From assembly GCA_964550165.1 (NCBI GenBank), contig CAZJYC010000018.1, forward strand, positions 1 to 41,379: a DNA stretch of 41,379 bases, given 5' to 3'. The notes under the pieces were generated by a model. It did no database searches. It was given only the letters and a program-made list of their open reading frames with translations, and had not been told where the DNA came from. Of the stretch, positions 14,652 to 22,847 are shown in pieces. Positions within the stretch are counted from its first letter, which is position 1; every line of letters begins with the position of its first letter. The translations under genes and the position numbers were made by a program. This DNA comes from CAZJYC01 sp964550165 (GTDB taxonomy: Bacteria; Acidobacteriota; Aminicenantia; Aminicenantales; Aminicenantaceae).

Positions 14652-15575
14652 ATGATGAGAAAAATGGTCCTTATCCTTATCTCTATCTTTGTCCTTTTGG
14701 CCTCGATTTTAGTTTTTTCTCAGGCATGGAAGGGAAAAGGGAGGCTTATCGGGCATGTTTTTGATGAGCAGGGCAACCCTTTAGAAGGAGTCAAGGTTAA
14801 GCTCTTCTATGTCAAAGCTCAATCAGGCTTTGAAGTCACAACCGAGGCCGAAGGGAAGTGGGTCGCCTCCTGGCTCAGAGGAGGGTTGTGGTATGTAGAC
14901 TTTGAGAAATCTGGTTTTGAGACGAAAAAAATACAGATTGAAGTCAACGAGCAGGGCAAAAACCCGGAGATCGATGTCAACCTGAAAAAGGCCGAAGGCC
15001 TGCTCGTCACCGCGGACCTGAAAGCAGCCCTCAGCGCGGGAAACCAGCTTTTCGATGAAGGGAAATACGAAGAGTCCATCGGAGCCTTTGAGCAGATTCT
15101 TGAAAAATACGCCGACGCTTACATCATCAACAAGAACATAGGGAACGCCTACTTCCAGATGGAAAAATATGACAAGGCCGAGGAGTATTACCTCAAAGTC
15201 CTGGAGAAGGAGCCTGAAAACAGCGAGATCATGACTCTCATCGGGAACTGCTACGTCAACCGCGAACAAAACGATAAGGCCCTGGAATGGTACAATAAAA
15301 TTGAGTTTGACAAAATCAAGGATCCCACAGTTCTCTACAACATCGGCACAAACTATTACAACATCTCCAGGTTTGAAGAAGCCTTGAAGTATTACAAAAA
15401 AGCGGTGGAGCTCAAGGAGGATTTCCTCGAGGCCCTTTACCAATTGGGCCTGACAGATCTGAACCTGGGATTTACCCAGGAAGCGATCAAGACTTTTGAG
15501 AATTATCTGAAGTATGACCCGGATTCGCCAAGGGCCTCCCAGGTCAGAGGCTTTATCGAATATCTCAAAAGATGA
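14652..15575 (+). CDS. exported carboxypeptidase-regulatory-like plus TPR protein
   Basis: 307 residues. A hydrophobic signal sequence (about 3-24, ending VFSQA) is followed by a carboxypeptidase-regulatory-like beta-sandwich (about 28-112; GHVFDEQGNPLEGVKVKLFY), similar in kind to the N-terminal domain of the TonB receptor upstream. Five or so tetratricopeptide repeats run to the end (AYFQMEKYDKAEEYYLKVL and ALKYYKKAVELKEDFLEALY). It should act in the periplasm as a protein-protein scaffold. The ATG at 14652 is preferred because GGAGG lies 4 nt upstream; an upstream in-frame GTG adds a non-signal-like extension. Partner and substrate unknown. Confidence 0.85.
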   Translation: MMRKMVLILISIFVLLASILVFSQAWKGKGRLIGHVFDEQGNPLEGVKVKLFYVKAQSGFEVTTEAEGKWVASWLRGGLWYVDFEKSGFETKKIQIEVNEQGKNPEIDVNLKKAEGLLVTADLKAALSAGNQLFDEGKYEESIGAFEQILEKYADAYIINKNIGNAYFQMEKYDKAEEYYLKVLEKEPENSEIMTLIGNCYVNREQNDKALEWYNKIEFDKIKDPTVLYNIGTNYYNISRFEEALKYYKKAVELKEDFLEALYQLGLTDLNLGFTQEAIKTFENYLKYDPDSPRASQVRGFIEYLKR

Positions 15576-15683
15576 AATTAATATGAAGGCAATAAATGTT
15601 GTTATGCTCGCGGCTTCGACTCATCCTCGAAATGACATACAATGAGTGTTTGTGTTAAGCAGCGGGAAGAGGTACATTTGAAA

Positions 15684-16595
15684 ATGCGAATTAAAAATTT
15701 AAATGCATTCAGGCTTTTTTTCATTCTTTTTGTCTTCGCCTTAATCGGATGCGCTGCTGGCCCGAAAATAGCCCTCGACCCGGAAAGCGCTGAGTTTTAC
15801 GAGACAGCCCAGCTCCTGATGAGCAAGGAGGAGAAGGATATATTCAACCACCTGCCGGACAAAGAGTCGAGACAGGAATTCATCGCCGATTTCTGGGCAA
15901 AGAGAGACCCTGACCCTGAGACAGAAATCAACGAATTCAGGGAAGAATTTTATCTGAGAATCGAATACGCCAACGAGCGGTTCAAGGAAGGTCCTCCGGG
16001 GTGGAAGACAGACAGGGGAAGGATTTATATTTATCTAGGTCCGCCGGATAAAACCGAGGAATTCCTCTTCCACGAGGAGCCAGAGGTCAGAGGCTCTGTT
16101 ATTTTCTGGATTTATTACAGGTACAATTTCGGCATCAAGTTTATCGATAAACAGGGATTAGGAAAATACACCTTTGACCCCTATTACGGAGTCTCCGGCG
16201 ACCTCTTCAACGCGATCGACATGGCCAAAATGGGGGTCTCCTTTGAAGCGGCTTTTGAGAAGAAATTTATCAATTTTGACTTGCAGTATGACTCAGAAAA
16301 AAAAGAGGTTGTGGTCTCCATTCCTGTGAAAGCCATTACCTTTGTCGAGGAAGAGGGCCAGCTCAAGGCTGACTTTGAGTTTGAGTTCCATATCTACGAG
16401 AAAGAAGGCCAGAAGCTGGAGGTGGTCAAGGACACAAAATCTTTTAAGGGGCCAGAAGAGCAAGTTCTGAAGCTCAAGGACATCGCCTTCGCTTTTTCCC
16501 TGAGCTTGAAACCGGGTTCCTATTATCTGGATGTGATCATCATCGGTAAAAAGGATATCGGCAAGACAAGAAAGATTTTTGAGATAAAAGCCTGA
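15684..16595 (+). CDS. GWxTD-domain lipoprotein
   Basis: 303 residues. A lipoprotein signal has lipobox LIGC (Cys23), so the mature protein is lipid-anchored. The GWxTD domain shows FWAKRDPDPET, then EYANERF, then GWKTDRGRIYIYLGPPD (106-122). The function of this domain is unknown; it is common in Acidobacteria-like and Bacteroidetes-related genomes. A beta-rich C-terminal half follows. Start: ATG 15684, with in-frame TTG at 15678 nearer to GAAGAGG as an alternative. Its last codons and TGA stop (16593-16595) fall in a fragment of repeat R2. A tandem GWxTD gene follows after 53 bp. Confidence 0.85.
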   Translation: MRIKNLNAFRLFFILFVFALIGCAAGPKIALDPESAEFYETAQLLMSKEEKDIFNHLPDKESRQEFIADFWAKRDPDPETEINEFREEFYLRIEYANERFKEGPPGWKTDRGRIYIYLGPPDKTEEFLFHEEPEVRGSVIFWIYYRYNFGIKFIDKQGLGKYTFDPYYGVSGDLFNAIDMAKMGVSFEAAFEKKFINFDLQYDSEKKEVVVSIPVKAITFVEEEGQLKADFEFEFHIYEKEGQKLEVVKDTKSFKGPEEQVLKLKDIAFAFSLSLKPGSYYLDVIIIGKKDIGKTRKIFEIKA

Positions 16596-16629
16596 AGGGG
16601 AGCGAGGCCATCCTGAGTAGAGCTTTTTT
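16591..16629 (+). repeat. R2-e, fragment of repeat family R2
   Basis: Bases 16591-16611 are identical (21 nt) to 23949-23969 of copy R2-b and continue with partial similarity to about 16629. The fragment covers the stop codon of the upstream GWxTD gene and the spacer before the next one. Confidence 0.75.
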
Positions 16630-16648
16630 AAAAGAAAGGTTGAGCGAG

Positions 16649-18727
16649 ATGAAAGCCAAAGTTTTAAGATTCATACCTTTTCTCCTGTTTCTGGCCGCTT
16701 TTCTCTTTCCCCAGGAGAAAATGAAGGAAAAGGACCTCCCTGAGAAGCACCGGGAGTTTCTGAAGCTTGTCCACTACATCATCCAGCCTCAGGAAAAAGA
16801 TGCCTTTTTGCAGCTGGCCAATAACAGGGACAGGGATATTTTCATCGATGCTCTCTGGAAACAGAGAGACCCCACGCCCGGAACGCCGGCCAACGAGTAC
16901 AGAGAGGAGCATCTCAAGCGCTTTCTTCATGCCAACAAACAGTTCCGTCGCGGTTCGCCGCGGGAGGGCTGGATGACGGATATGGGCCGGTTCTACATCA
17001 TTCTCGGGGAACCGGTCAGTATCGAGAGGTTTTATGGAACACTCGGGGTTTATCCCTGCGAAGTCTGGTCTTATTATGGCGACCCGAAGAAGGGGCTTCC
17101 GGCTCATTTTGTCCTTGTCTTTTACCAGAAAGGCGGAGCCGGGGAGTTTAAGCTCTACGACCCTGTTTCCGACGGGCCTGGCGCCCTGATGGTTCATTCC
17201 AAAGGTTTTGCCATCGAGGATTATGAGGGTATGTACGAGAGGCTGATGGAACTGGCGCCGACTCTGGCTATTGTCTCCTTATCCCTGATTCCAGGGGAGA
17301 TTCCCTTCAACTACATGCCCTCCCCGAGGAATTCCATCCTTCTGGCTGAAATCATCCAGTCGCCAAAAAAGGATGTCAATCCCAGCTATGCCACCCATTT
17401 CCTGAGCTATAAGGGAGTTGTCAGCACCGAGTACATGACAAATTTTGTCGACAGCGAGGGAAGCGCTGCCCTGATTCCTGACCCTATCACCGGGATAAGC
17501 TTTTTGCACTTCTCCATGGTTCCCAAGTCCCTTTCTGTCGATTACTATGATCCAAACGACCAGTTTTACTGTAACCTGACCCTGAGCGTGAGCTTGAGAA
17601 AGAGTAAAGACATTGTCTTCCAGTATTCCAAGGATTTCCCTCTGTACTTCAAGCCTGATGAGATCGATAAGATCAGGGCCAACGGGATTTCTGTCGAGGA
17701 TTCGTTTCCCATGGCTGAAGGAGACTACCAGCTGACCATTCTTCTCCAGAATTCTATCGGCAAAGAATTTTCGATCTTTGAGAAGGAGATTTCTGTTCCC
17801 CGGGTCTCGGATAAGCCAGAAATTGTCGGCCCTTTCCTGGGATACAAATTCCAGAGCTACCAGAGCGGCGTCCACATTCCTTTCAAAATCCTGGATAAAA
17901 AGCTGGTTGTCGACCCCAAAAATACCTTTTCCGGCCCGGATGACGTCTCCTTTGTCTTCAACGTGATCAACGTTTCTGAGGATTTATGGAACGAGGGAAG
18001 AGTGAAGATGATGATCCGCGGCTTGAAAAAGGAGAATCCTTTGCAGAAATCTTTCTCCGTAAGGTTAAGAGACTATAACTTCCACAAAATCTTGTGCATC
18101 CCCTACTCTATTCCTGCCAGAGAATTTTCTCCGGATTACTATGAGTTGATGTTGGCCTTGGTCGACAAAAACGAAAGAATACTGGACGAAGAGAAGGCGA
18201 ATTTTATCATCTCCCAGGCAGAGGCCGTTTCTCATCCCATAGCGAGGGCCAAAGTCTTCCCTCTTTCCAACAGCTTCCTTTTTTATTACATGCTCGCTTC
18301 CCAGTACAGCAAGATGAACGAGCTGGAGAAAGCCGAGGAAAATTATGAAAAAGCTTTTCGGATGAAACCGGATTACAGAAAGGGCATGGTTGAGTATGCC
18401 AATTTGCTGCTGATCGTTAACAAGTTTGACAGAAGTCTGGAGCTGGTCGAAGCAGTCAAGGACGATGAAAACTTCAAGTTTGATTATTATCTCATAAAGG
18501 GCAAAGCCTACATGGGGAAGGGCAGGTATGACGAAGCTATCGGTAACTTACTGGAGGGAAACAAGATCTACAACAGCGATACAGGGCTTTTAAACTCCCT
18601 CGGGCTATGCTATTTTCGGACGAACCAGAAGGAAAAGGCTTTGAACGCTCTCCAAGCCTCGCTGAAGCTGAACCCGGAACAGGAAGACGTCAAGAAGTTG
18701 GTCAATGAGATCAAGAAGAGCCCTTGA
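16649..18727 (+). CDS. exported GWxTD-domain protein with C-terminal TPRs
   Basis: 692 residues. A hydrophobic signal sequence (about 5-21) has no clear lipobox. The GWxTD domain has LWKQRDPTPGTPANEYREEH, then HANKQFRRGSP, then GWMTDMGRFYIILGEP (107-122), clearly paralogous to the preceding lipoprotein. Beta-sandwich-like regions fill the middle, and TPRs run from about 545 to the end (MNELEKAEENYEKAFRMKPD; KALNALQASLKLNPEQ). Probably a periplasmic partner of the lipoprotein and the TPR protein upstream. Start: ATG 16649, nine bases after AAAGG; a TTG at 16640 is in frame. Biological role unknown. Confidence 0.83.
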   Translation: MKAKVLRFIPFLLFLAAFLFPQEKMKEKDLPEKHREFLKLVHYIIQPQEKDAFLQLANNRDRDIFIDALWKQRDPTPGTPANEYREEHLKRFLHANKQFRRGSPREGWMTDMGRFYIILGEPVSIERFYGTLGVYPCEVWSYYGDPKKGLPAHFVLVFYQKGGAGEFKLYDPVSDGPGALMVHSKGFAIEDYEGMYERLMELAPTLAIVSLSLIPGEIPFNYMPSPRNSILLAEIIQSPKKDVNPSYATHFLSYKGVVSTEYMTNFVDSEGSAALIPDPITGISFLHFSMVPKSLSVDYYDPNDQFYCNLTLSVSLRKSKDIVFQYSKDFPLYFKPDEIDKIRANGISVEDSFPMAEGDYQLTILLQNSIGKEFSIFEKEISVPRVSDKPEIVGPFLGYKFQSYQSGVHIPFKILDKKLVVDPKNTFSGPDDVSFVFNVINVSEDLWNEGRVKMMIRGLKKENPLQKSFSVRLRDYNFHKILCIPYSIPAREFSPDYYELMLALVDKNERILDEEKANFIISQAEAVSHPIARAKVFPLSNSFLFYYMLASQYSKMNELEKAEENYEKAFRMKPDYRKGMVEYANLLLIVNKFDRSLELVEAVKDDENFKFDYYLIKGKAYMGKGRYDEAIGNLLEGNKIYNSDTGLLNSLGLCYFRTNQKEKALNALQASLKLNPEQEDVKKLVNEIKKSP

Positions 18728-18782
18728 TCCCGAAGCCTAAGACTCTCCTCCAACTGGCCTGTCCTGCTCCGAAGAGAGCTTC

Positions 18783-19880
18783 CTATTTGACCGCGAAATC
18801 GATAGTTTTTGTTGACGATTTACCAGAAATCTTATCCGTGATGGTCAGAGAAAGGGTGTATTTGCCAGGCTCCAGGGGACGCTTTTCTGTTCTCTCCTCC
18901 CCGGAGTCAGACCTTATCAACACTGTTTTTTCCAGGGGGAGAGGCTGGTCGACTAAAGGGGTTTCGTAGGTTTGTGGCGCCCAGCGTAAGGTCTTTTCCT
19001 CTCCTTTTAAAACCTCGTAGCTCACTTCGATATCGTATTTCATATCCTCTGTGGCCTGGGAGCCAAAGACATAAAAGAAGATTTCCATAGTGTCTCCGGG
19101 AGAAAAAGTTGGCTGCAGGAGAGGTATAAATTGGAGGATAGAGTAGGTAAAATAACCCATATGGGCGATAGGCCGGGTCTCCGGAGCAGGCAAGTCGGGC
19201 ATGGCCTTAAAAAAGAAGAGCGGGGTGGTATCGATTGTCTCGGCGAAAGACACGGGATCAGGCAAGGAAAGCTCAAAGTACTGAGTTCCGATTTTTTCTA
19301 AGTTCTGAGAGGCGATGGCTGTGGAGACAAGATAGTTTCCGGGGGCAACAGGATATCCGACCGAATAGATATCTTCTTTATCGGGGTCATAATCGTTGCT
19401 CCTGATCTGGATATTTACCGGGACAAAGACTTCGTAGGCCACATCGCCAAGCCGGCCGTTGTCAAGCCTGTTGAACTGGATGAAAAAATGGAACTTAGCC
19501 TGGAGTTTGGTTGCTTCCGTTTCAAAGGCCGTCAGGGCTTCTTCTTTTTCTTTTTTCTTTTCCTGAGCTCCGGAAGTGGCCGAGACAGGAGCAAAGCCAA
19601 GGTCAGCGTTTTTGGCTTTCAAAAAAAATATTGTATGGAGGTTTATCTGTGCGGGAAAATAGAGAGTCTTGACGATGGAAAAAGGAATGTCCAGACGCGC
19701 TTCACGGGTTGCCATCCCTTTTTCAAAAACGGCCTTAACCTCTTTGGGGATGTAGATGGGCTTTGATTCTTTTTCTTTTTTTTGCTGGTTCTTCTCGAGA
19801 GCAGAGAGGTCAGTTGACAGAATCAAGCTCAAAACCAGCCCTGAGAGGAGCGCGAGAGTGACGCAATTTTTAATTTTCAT
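18783..19880 (-). CDS. secreted protein of unknown function next to the GWxTD genes
   Basis: I do not recognise a named family. 365 residues with a signal peptide (about 1-27, ending LSA), a Lys/Glu-rich stretch, and mostly beta-strand-like sequence. A second Lys/Glu patch (EKKKEKEE) lies near residue 105. The part with LQPTFSPGDTMEIFFYVFG has the look of the mid-region of the 692-residue GWxTD protein (KNTFSGPDDVSFVFNV), and the end GKYTLSLTITDKISGKSS resembles an Ig-like domain. It may be a GWxTD-family relative that lacks the GWxTD part; this is weak inference. GAGGAGG lies just before the ATG. It converges on the GWxTD gene with 55 bp between stops. Confidence 0.75.
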   Translation of the reverse strand: MKIKNCVTLALLSGLVLSLILSTDLSALEKNQQKKEKESKPIYIPKEVKAVFEKGMATREARLDIPFSIVKTLYFPAQINLHTIFFLKAKNADLGFAPVSATSGAQEKKKEKEEALTAFETEATKLQAKFHFFIQFNRLDNGRLGDVAYEVFVPVNIQIRSNDYDPDKEDIYSVGYPVAPGNYLVSTAIASQNLEKIGTQYFELSLPDPVSFAETIDTTPLFFFKAMPDLPAPETRPIAHMGYFTYSILQFIPLLQPTFSPGDTMEIFFYVFGSQATEDMKYDIEVSYEVLKGEEKTLRWAPQTYETPLVDQPLPLEKTVLIRSDSGEERTEKRPLEPGKYTLSLTITDKISGKSSTKTIDFAVK

Positions 19881-20030
19881 CTTTCCTCCTCATTCGCATG
19901 AGACAGATTTGACTGCTTGTCCCTTTTTATCTTTGGTTTTTCCTATCGGATTGTTGTTTGTTTTTCCTTTACGGAAGAAAGTAATATATCAGAATCCAGG
20001 TTTTTTTTCCACTGGTATTTTATCTGTGTT

Positions 20031-20209
20031 AGCATTTTTTTTCCGTGATGAAAAAAGAGATTTGCTAAAGAGAAAGCGAGGCGCTGGTTTCCATCCCTCC
20101 GAAGCCCATGGTGGTGGGTGGGAGGGTCTTTGGCGAGGAGGGATGGAAACCAGCACTGTTAGAGCTGGCTTTTATCATCATCTGCTTTCAAGGAAAAAAA
20201 GATGCTTCC
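20031..20209. repeat. MITE-like palindromic element R1-B
   Basis: Same plan as R1-A: terminal inverted repeat, central 20-bp stem (20081-20100 with 20137-20156) and 36-nt loop (20101-20136). The loop is the reverse complement of the R1-A loop (35 of 36) although the outer arms lie in the same direction. Direct repeats flank it: TTTATCTGTGTT at 20019-20030 and TTTATCTGCTGTT at 20210-20222, the latter holding the mltG stop codon. The remaining gap 19881-20030 shows nothing further. Confidence 0.9.
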
Positions 20210-20210
20210 T

Positions 20211-21221
20211 TTATCTGCTGTTCTTCTGGTACTGGAGGACTGCCCTCTGGTGCTCTTTAAAATTTCGGCTGAAATGGTGGCTTCCGTCGTTGCGGGAGAC
20301 GAAATAGAGGTAATTTTCTTCTGCGGGATACAGGGCGGCTTCGAGAGACCCTCGCCCGGGGTTACAAATGGGGCCCGGAGGAAGTCCCCGGTGGAGATAG
20401 GTGTTGTAGGGGGAGTCATGTTTCAGATCTCTGTTTCGAAGCCGGTCTTTGAACACTTCCTTCTCCTTGAGGATATAGATGATGGTGGGGTCACAATCGA
20501 GCTTCATCTTCATCTTCAGGCGATTGTGGAAAACGGCAGAGACAAGTTTTTTCTCGTCCGGGATAGAGGTCTCTTTCTCTATCAAGGAAGCAAGAATGAC
20601 GACTTCTCTTAGGGCCATATCGATCTCAGCCGCCCTTCTCTGCCAGGCCTCTCCGAAGACGGTCTTGAACTGGGAAACTTGGCTGGAGACAATTTTTTCG
20701 GCCTGGATTCCTTTTGGAAAATGGTAGGTTTCTGGAAAGAGATACCCTTCGAGGTTAACGGCGTCTTGATCCAATGAAGAAATATTCTCGGGCCTTGAAG
20801 AGGCTTCCAAAAAATCTTCGGCATCGACGAAACTCAGAGACTCAAGATAACCGGCAATTTCTCTTCGTGTCAAACCCTCTGGTAGGGTCACGGGATGAAG
20901 ATAGACTTTTCCTTCCACTATGGTCCGAAGAACTTCCTTGGTGGATAAGGGAAGCTGGAAAGCATACTCTCCCGCTTTGAGGCTTTTTGCCGAATAAAAA
21001 ATCTTGTATCCCAGGAGAAAAGGCCACCTTTTCTTGATCACACCGTTCTTTCTGAGATTATGAGCGATGGTTCGCGCTCCCTCTCCAGGATCGACCATGA
21101 AAAATATTTTTTTTGCCGGAGTCTTCGGAGAAGAATAGAATTCGATAGAAAACCAGGCAGAAAAAAGTAGTATGCCAAGTAGAAACAGAGTGAGAGCAAT
21201 CCTAGTGATTTTGAGGGCCAT
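20211..21221 (-). CDS. mltG: endolytic murein transglycosylase MltG
   Basis: 336 residues (YceG family). An N-terminal membrane anchor (about 8-24) is followed by a LysM-like part (VDPGEGARTIAHNLRKNGVI, 43-62) and the catalytic region. LEGYLFPETY lies at 157-166, and ASLIEKET (211-218) carries the catalytic Glu215. Later come DPTIIY, SPYNTYLHRGLPPGPICNPG and the end PAEENYLYFVSRNDGSHHFS. MltG cuts nascent peptidoglycan strands in the periplasm and sets glycan length. It overlaps ruvX by 20 bp in a ddl-ruvX-mltG operon. Repeat R1-B lies directly after its stop. Confidence 0.96.
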   Translation of the reverse strand: MALKITRIALTLFLLGILLFSAWFSIEFYSSPKTPAKKIFFMVDPGEGARTIAHNLRKNGVIKKRWPFLLGYKIFYSAKSLKAGEYAFQLPLSTKEVLRTIVEGKVYLHPVTLPEGLTRREIAGYLESLSFVDAEDFLEASSRPENISSLDQDAVNLEGYLFPETYHFPKGIQAEKIVSSQVSQFKTVFGEAWQRRAAEIDMALREVVILASLIEKETSIPDEKKLVSAVFHNRLKMKMKLDCDPTIIYILKEKEVFKDRLRNRDLKHDSPYNTYLHRGLPPGPICNPGRGSLEAALYPAEENYLYFVSRNDGSHHFSRNFKEHQRAVLQYQKNSR

Positions 21222-21639
21222 CGTCGCCTTTTCTTTTTCTCTCCAGATAGCTTGAAAGGATCAAAGCTGCTGAAATTTGGTCTTCAAGCATTTTTTTTCT
21301 TTTGGCCTTGACTTTTTGCTGGCTGAGGATTTTCTGAGCCTGCTGTGTCGTCAGCCGCTCATCCCAAAAGCGAAGGGGAAGACGGAGCGTTTCTTCAAGC
21401 CAGCAGGCAAATTTTTTTGTTTTATCGACTCGCGTTCCAGGGCTTCCGTTCATTCGCAAAGGCAGGCCGACCACGATTTCGTTGATCTCATATTTCGAAA
21501 CGAGCTCCTTGAAGTATTTTTCATCTTCCTCCTTGCTTTTCAGCTGATAACAGCCGATACCTTGAGCCGTGAGACAAAGCTTGTCGCTGACAGCAAGGCC
21601 GATGTGCCTGTCGCCGAAGTCAATGCCCAGAATTCTCAT
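21202..21639 (-). CDS. ruvX: RuvX/YqgF RNase H-fold resolvase-like protein
   Basis: 145 residues with the RuvX pattern: MRILGIDFGDRHIGLAVSD (catalytic Asp7), NEIVVGLPLRMNGSPG, FWDERLTTQQAQ and a C-terminal EDQISAALILSSYL carrying the last acidic residue. Family members process 16S rRNA 5' ends and may cut Holliday junctions. It overlaps ddl by 4 bp and mltG by 20 bp, so it is translationally coupled in the operon. Confidence 0.95.
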   Translation of the reverse strand: MRILGIDFGDRHIGLAVSDKLCLTAQGIGCYQLKSKEEDEKYFKELVSKYEINEIVVGLPLRMNGSPGTRVDKTKKFACWLEETLRLPLRFWDERLTTQQAQKILSQQKVKAKRKKMLEDQISAALILSSYLERKRKGDDGPQNH

Positions 21640-22694
21640 GAGTGCGGACTTTCCGTGTTTCTTTTTTTCTTGCTGTGCCTTTCAAAGCCGAGTTCAATCA
21701 ATTTCTCCAGAAGCCGGGGATAAGGAAGCCCGCTCACTTCCCAAAGCTTGGGATACATGCTGATTTCGGTAAAGCCGGGAATGGTGTTGATTTCGCTGAC
21801 AAAAATCTCCCCTGTCTTTCCTTCCATCAGGAAGTCGACCCTTGCCATTCCCGAGCAGGACACAGCTTTGTAGGCTTGCAGGGAAAGATTCTTGATTTTT
21901 TTTATCTGGGCTGGAGGAAGATCGGCCGGGATTTTGAAGCGTGTCTTTCCTTCGATATATTTGTCCCGGTAGTCATAAAACTCTCGGTGGGGAATGAGTT
22001 CTCCGGGAAGAGAGGCTTGGGGATTGTCGTTTCCCAGGACACTGCATTCAAACTCTCGGCCTTTGACTCCTTTTTCGGCGAGTATCTTCCGGTCATAGCG
22101 GAAAGCTAAATCCAAAGCCGCAGGAAGCTGAGCATGGTCTTTGACCTTGGAGATGCCGACACTTGAACCCAAACAGGCGGGCTTGACGAAAAAAGGAAGG
22201 GGTATCTCTTTTTTGATCTGAGAAAGCAACGACTTTTTATTCTTTCTCCAATCTTCTTCCAGAAGGACGAGGTGTTTGACCACAGGCAGATTCTTCGCTT
22301 TGAAGAGCATTTTGGTCAGGGCTTTGTCCATTGCGATCGCGGATGCTGTGACTGAAGCACCGACAAAGGCGACATCGGCCATTTCCAGCAGGCCTTGGAT
22401 AGTCCCGTCTTCTCCGTAAGGGCCGTGGAGGACCGGGAAGTAAATATCCGCCCGGATTGCACGGGGCAATGCGCGTTTCCCCCAAGGGAGAAAAGAGGAG
22501 AAGCATCCTTTTTTCAGAGCAGAGGCAGAGAGAAGGGGAGATTCGACAACTCTCCATTTGCCGTCTCTGTTGATGTAGACAGAAACGGCCTTATACTTCT
22601 TTTTATCGAGGTATTTGTAGATGGATGAAGCCGAGATGATAGAGACTTCATGCTCTGCAGAACGACCGCCAAAAAGAAGAGCGACACGGATCAT
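21636..22694 (-). CDS. ddl: D-alanine--D-alanine ligase
   Basis: 352 residues, ATP-grasp enzyme making D-Ala-D-Ala for peptidoglycan in the cytoplasm. It has VALLFGGRSAEHEVSIISA (4-22), FPVLHGPYGEDGTIQGLLE, AFVGASVTASAIAMDKALTK, FFVKPACLGSSVGISKV, ARVDFLMEG and the end EINTIPGFTEISMYPKLW. Length and motifs fit the longer Ddl group. It is first in the ddl-ruvX-mltG operon, all cell-wall or housekeeping genes, and is divergent from the FlgT-like gene. Confidence 0.96.
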   Translation of the reverse strand: MIRVALLFGGRSAEHEVSIISASSIYKYLDKKKYKAVSVYINRDGKWRVVESPLLSASALKKGCFSSFLPWGKRALPRAIRADIYFPVLHGPYGEDGTIQGLLEMADVAFVGASVTASAIAMDKALTKMLFKAKNLPVVKHLVLLEEDWRKNKKSLLSQIKKEIPLPFFVKPACLGSSVGISKVKDHAQLPAALDLAFRYDRKILAEKGVKGREFECSVLGNDNPQASLPGELIPHREFYDYRDKYIEGKTRFKIPADLPPAQIKKIKNLSLQAYKAVSCSGMARVDFLMEGKTGEIFVSEINTIPGFTEISMYPKLWEVSGLPYPRLLEKLIELGFERHSKKKRNTESPHS

Positions 22695-22721
22695 TTGGCT
22701 TATCTTCTCAGAAAGAGTTAT

Positions 22722-22749
22722 TTTATAGGAATAGAGCGGGCTTGTCCAA
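22722..22749 (-). promoter_or_regulatory. possible promoter of ddl-ruvX-mltG
   Basis: Minus strand TTGGAC (22749-22744), 16 bp, TATAAA (22727-22722), 28 bp before the ddl ATG. Confidence 0.35.
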
Positions 22750-22775
22750 TGAACAGAGGATTAAATTCGATTCTA

Positions 22776-22804
22776 TTGACAGCACAAAAACATCCGAATA
22801 TAAT
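22776..22804 (+). promoter_or_regulatory. consensus sigma-70 promoter of the FlgT-like gene
   Basis: TTGACA (22776-22781), exactly 17 bp, TATAAT (22799-22804): twelve of twelve consensus bases at the optimal spacing. The predicted start is near 22811, 37 nt before the ATG. Confidence 0.85.
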
Positions 22805-22847
22805 GGGAGCAAATTTCAAGAAGGAGAAACCTTCAAGAGGAGATACG

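Noticed and set aside
15576..15683. GC-rich palindrome-like patch before the GWxTD lipoprotein gene
   Set aside because: CTCGCGGCTTCGACTCATCC looks repeat-like but no second copy is seen in the window.
22650..22847. Longer N terminus for the FlgT-like protein
   Set aside because: It overlaps the ddl 5' end and the consensus promoter; ATG 22848 has a good ribosome site and begins a signal-like sequence.
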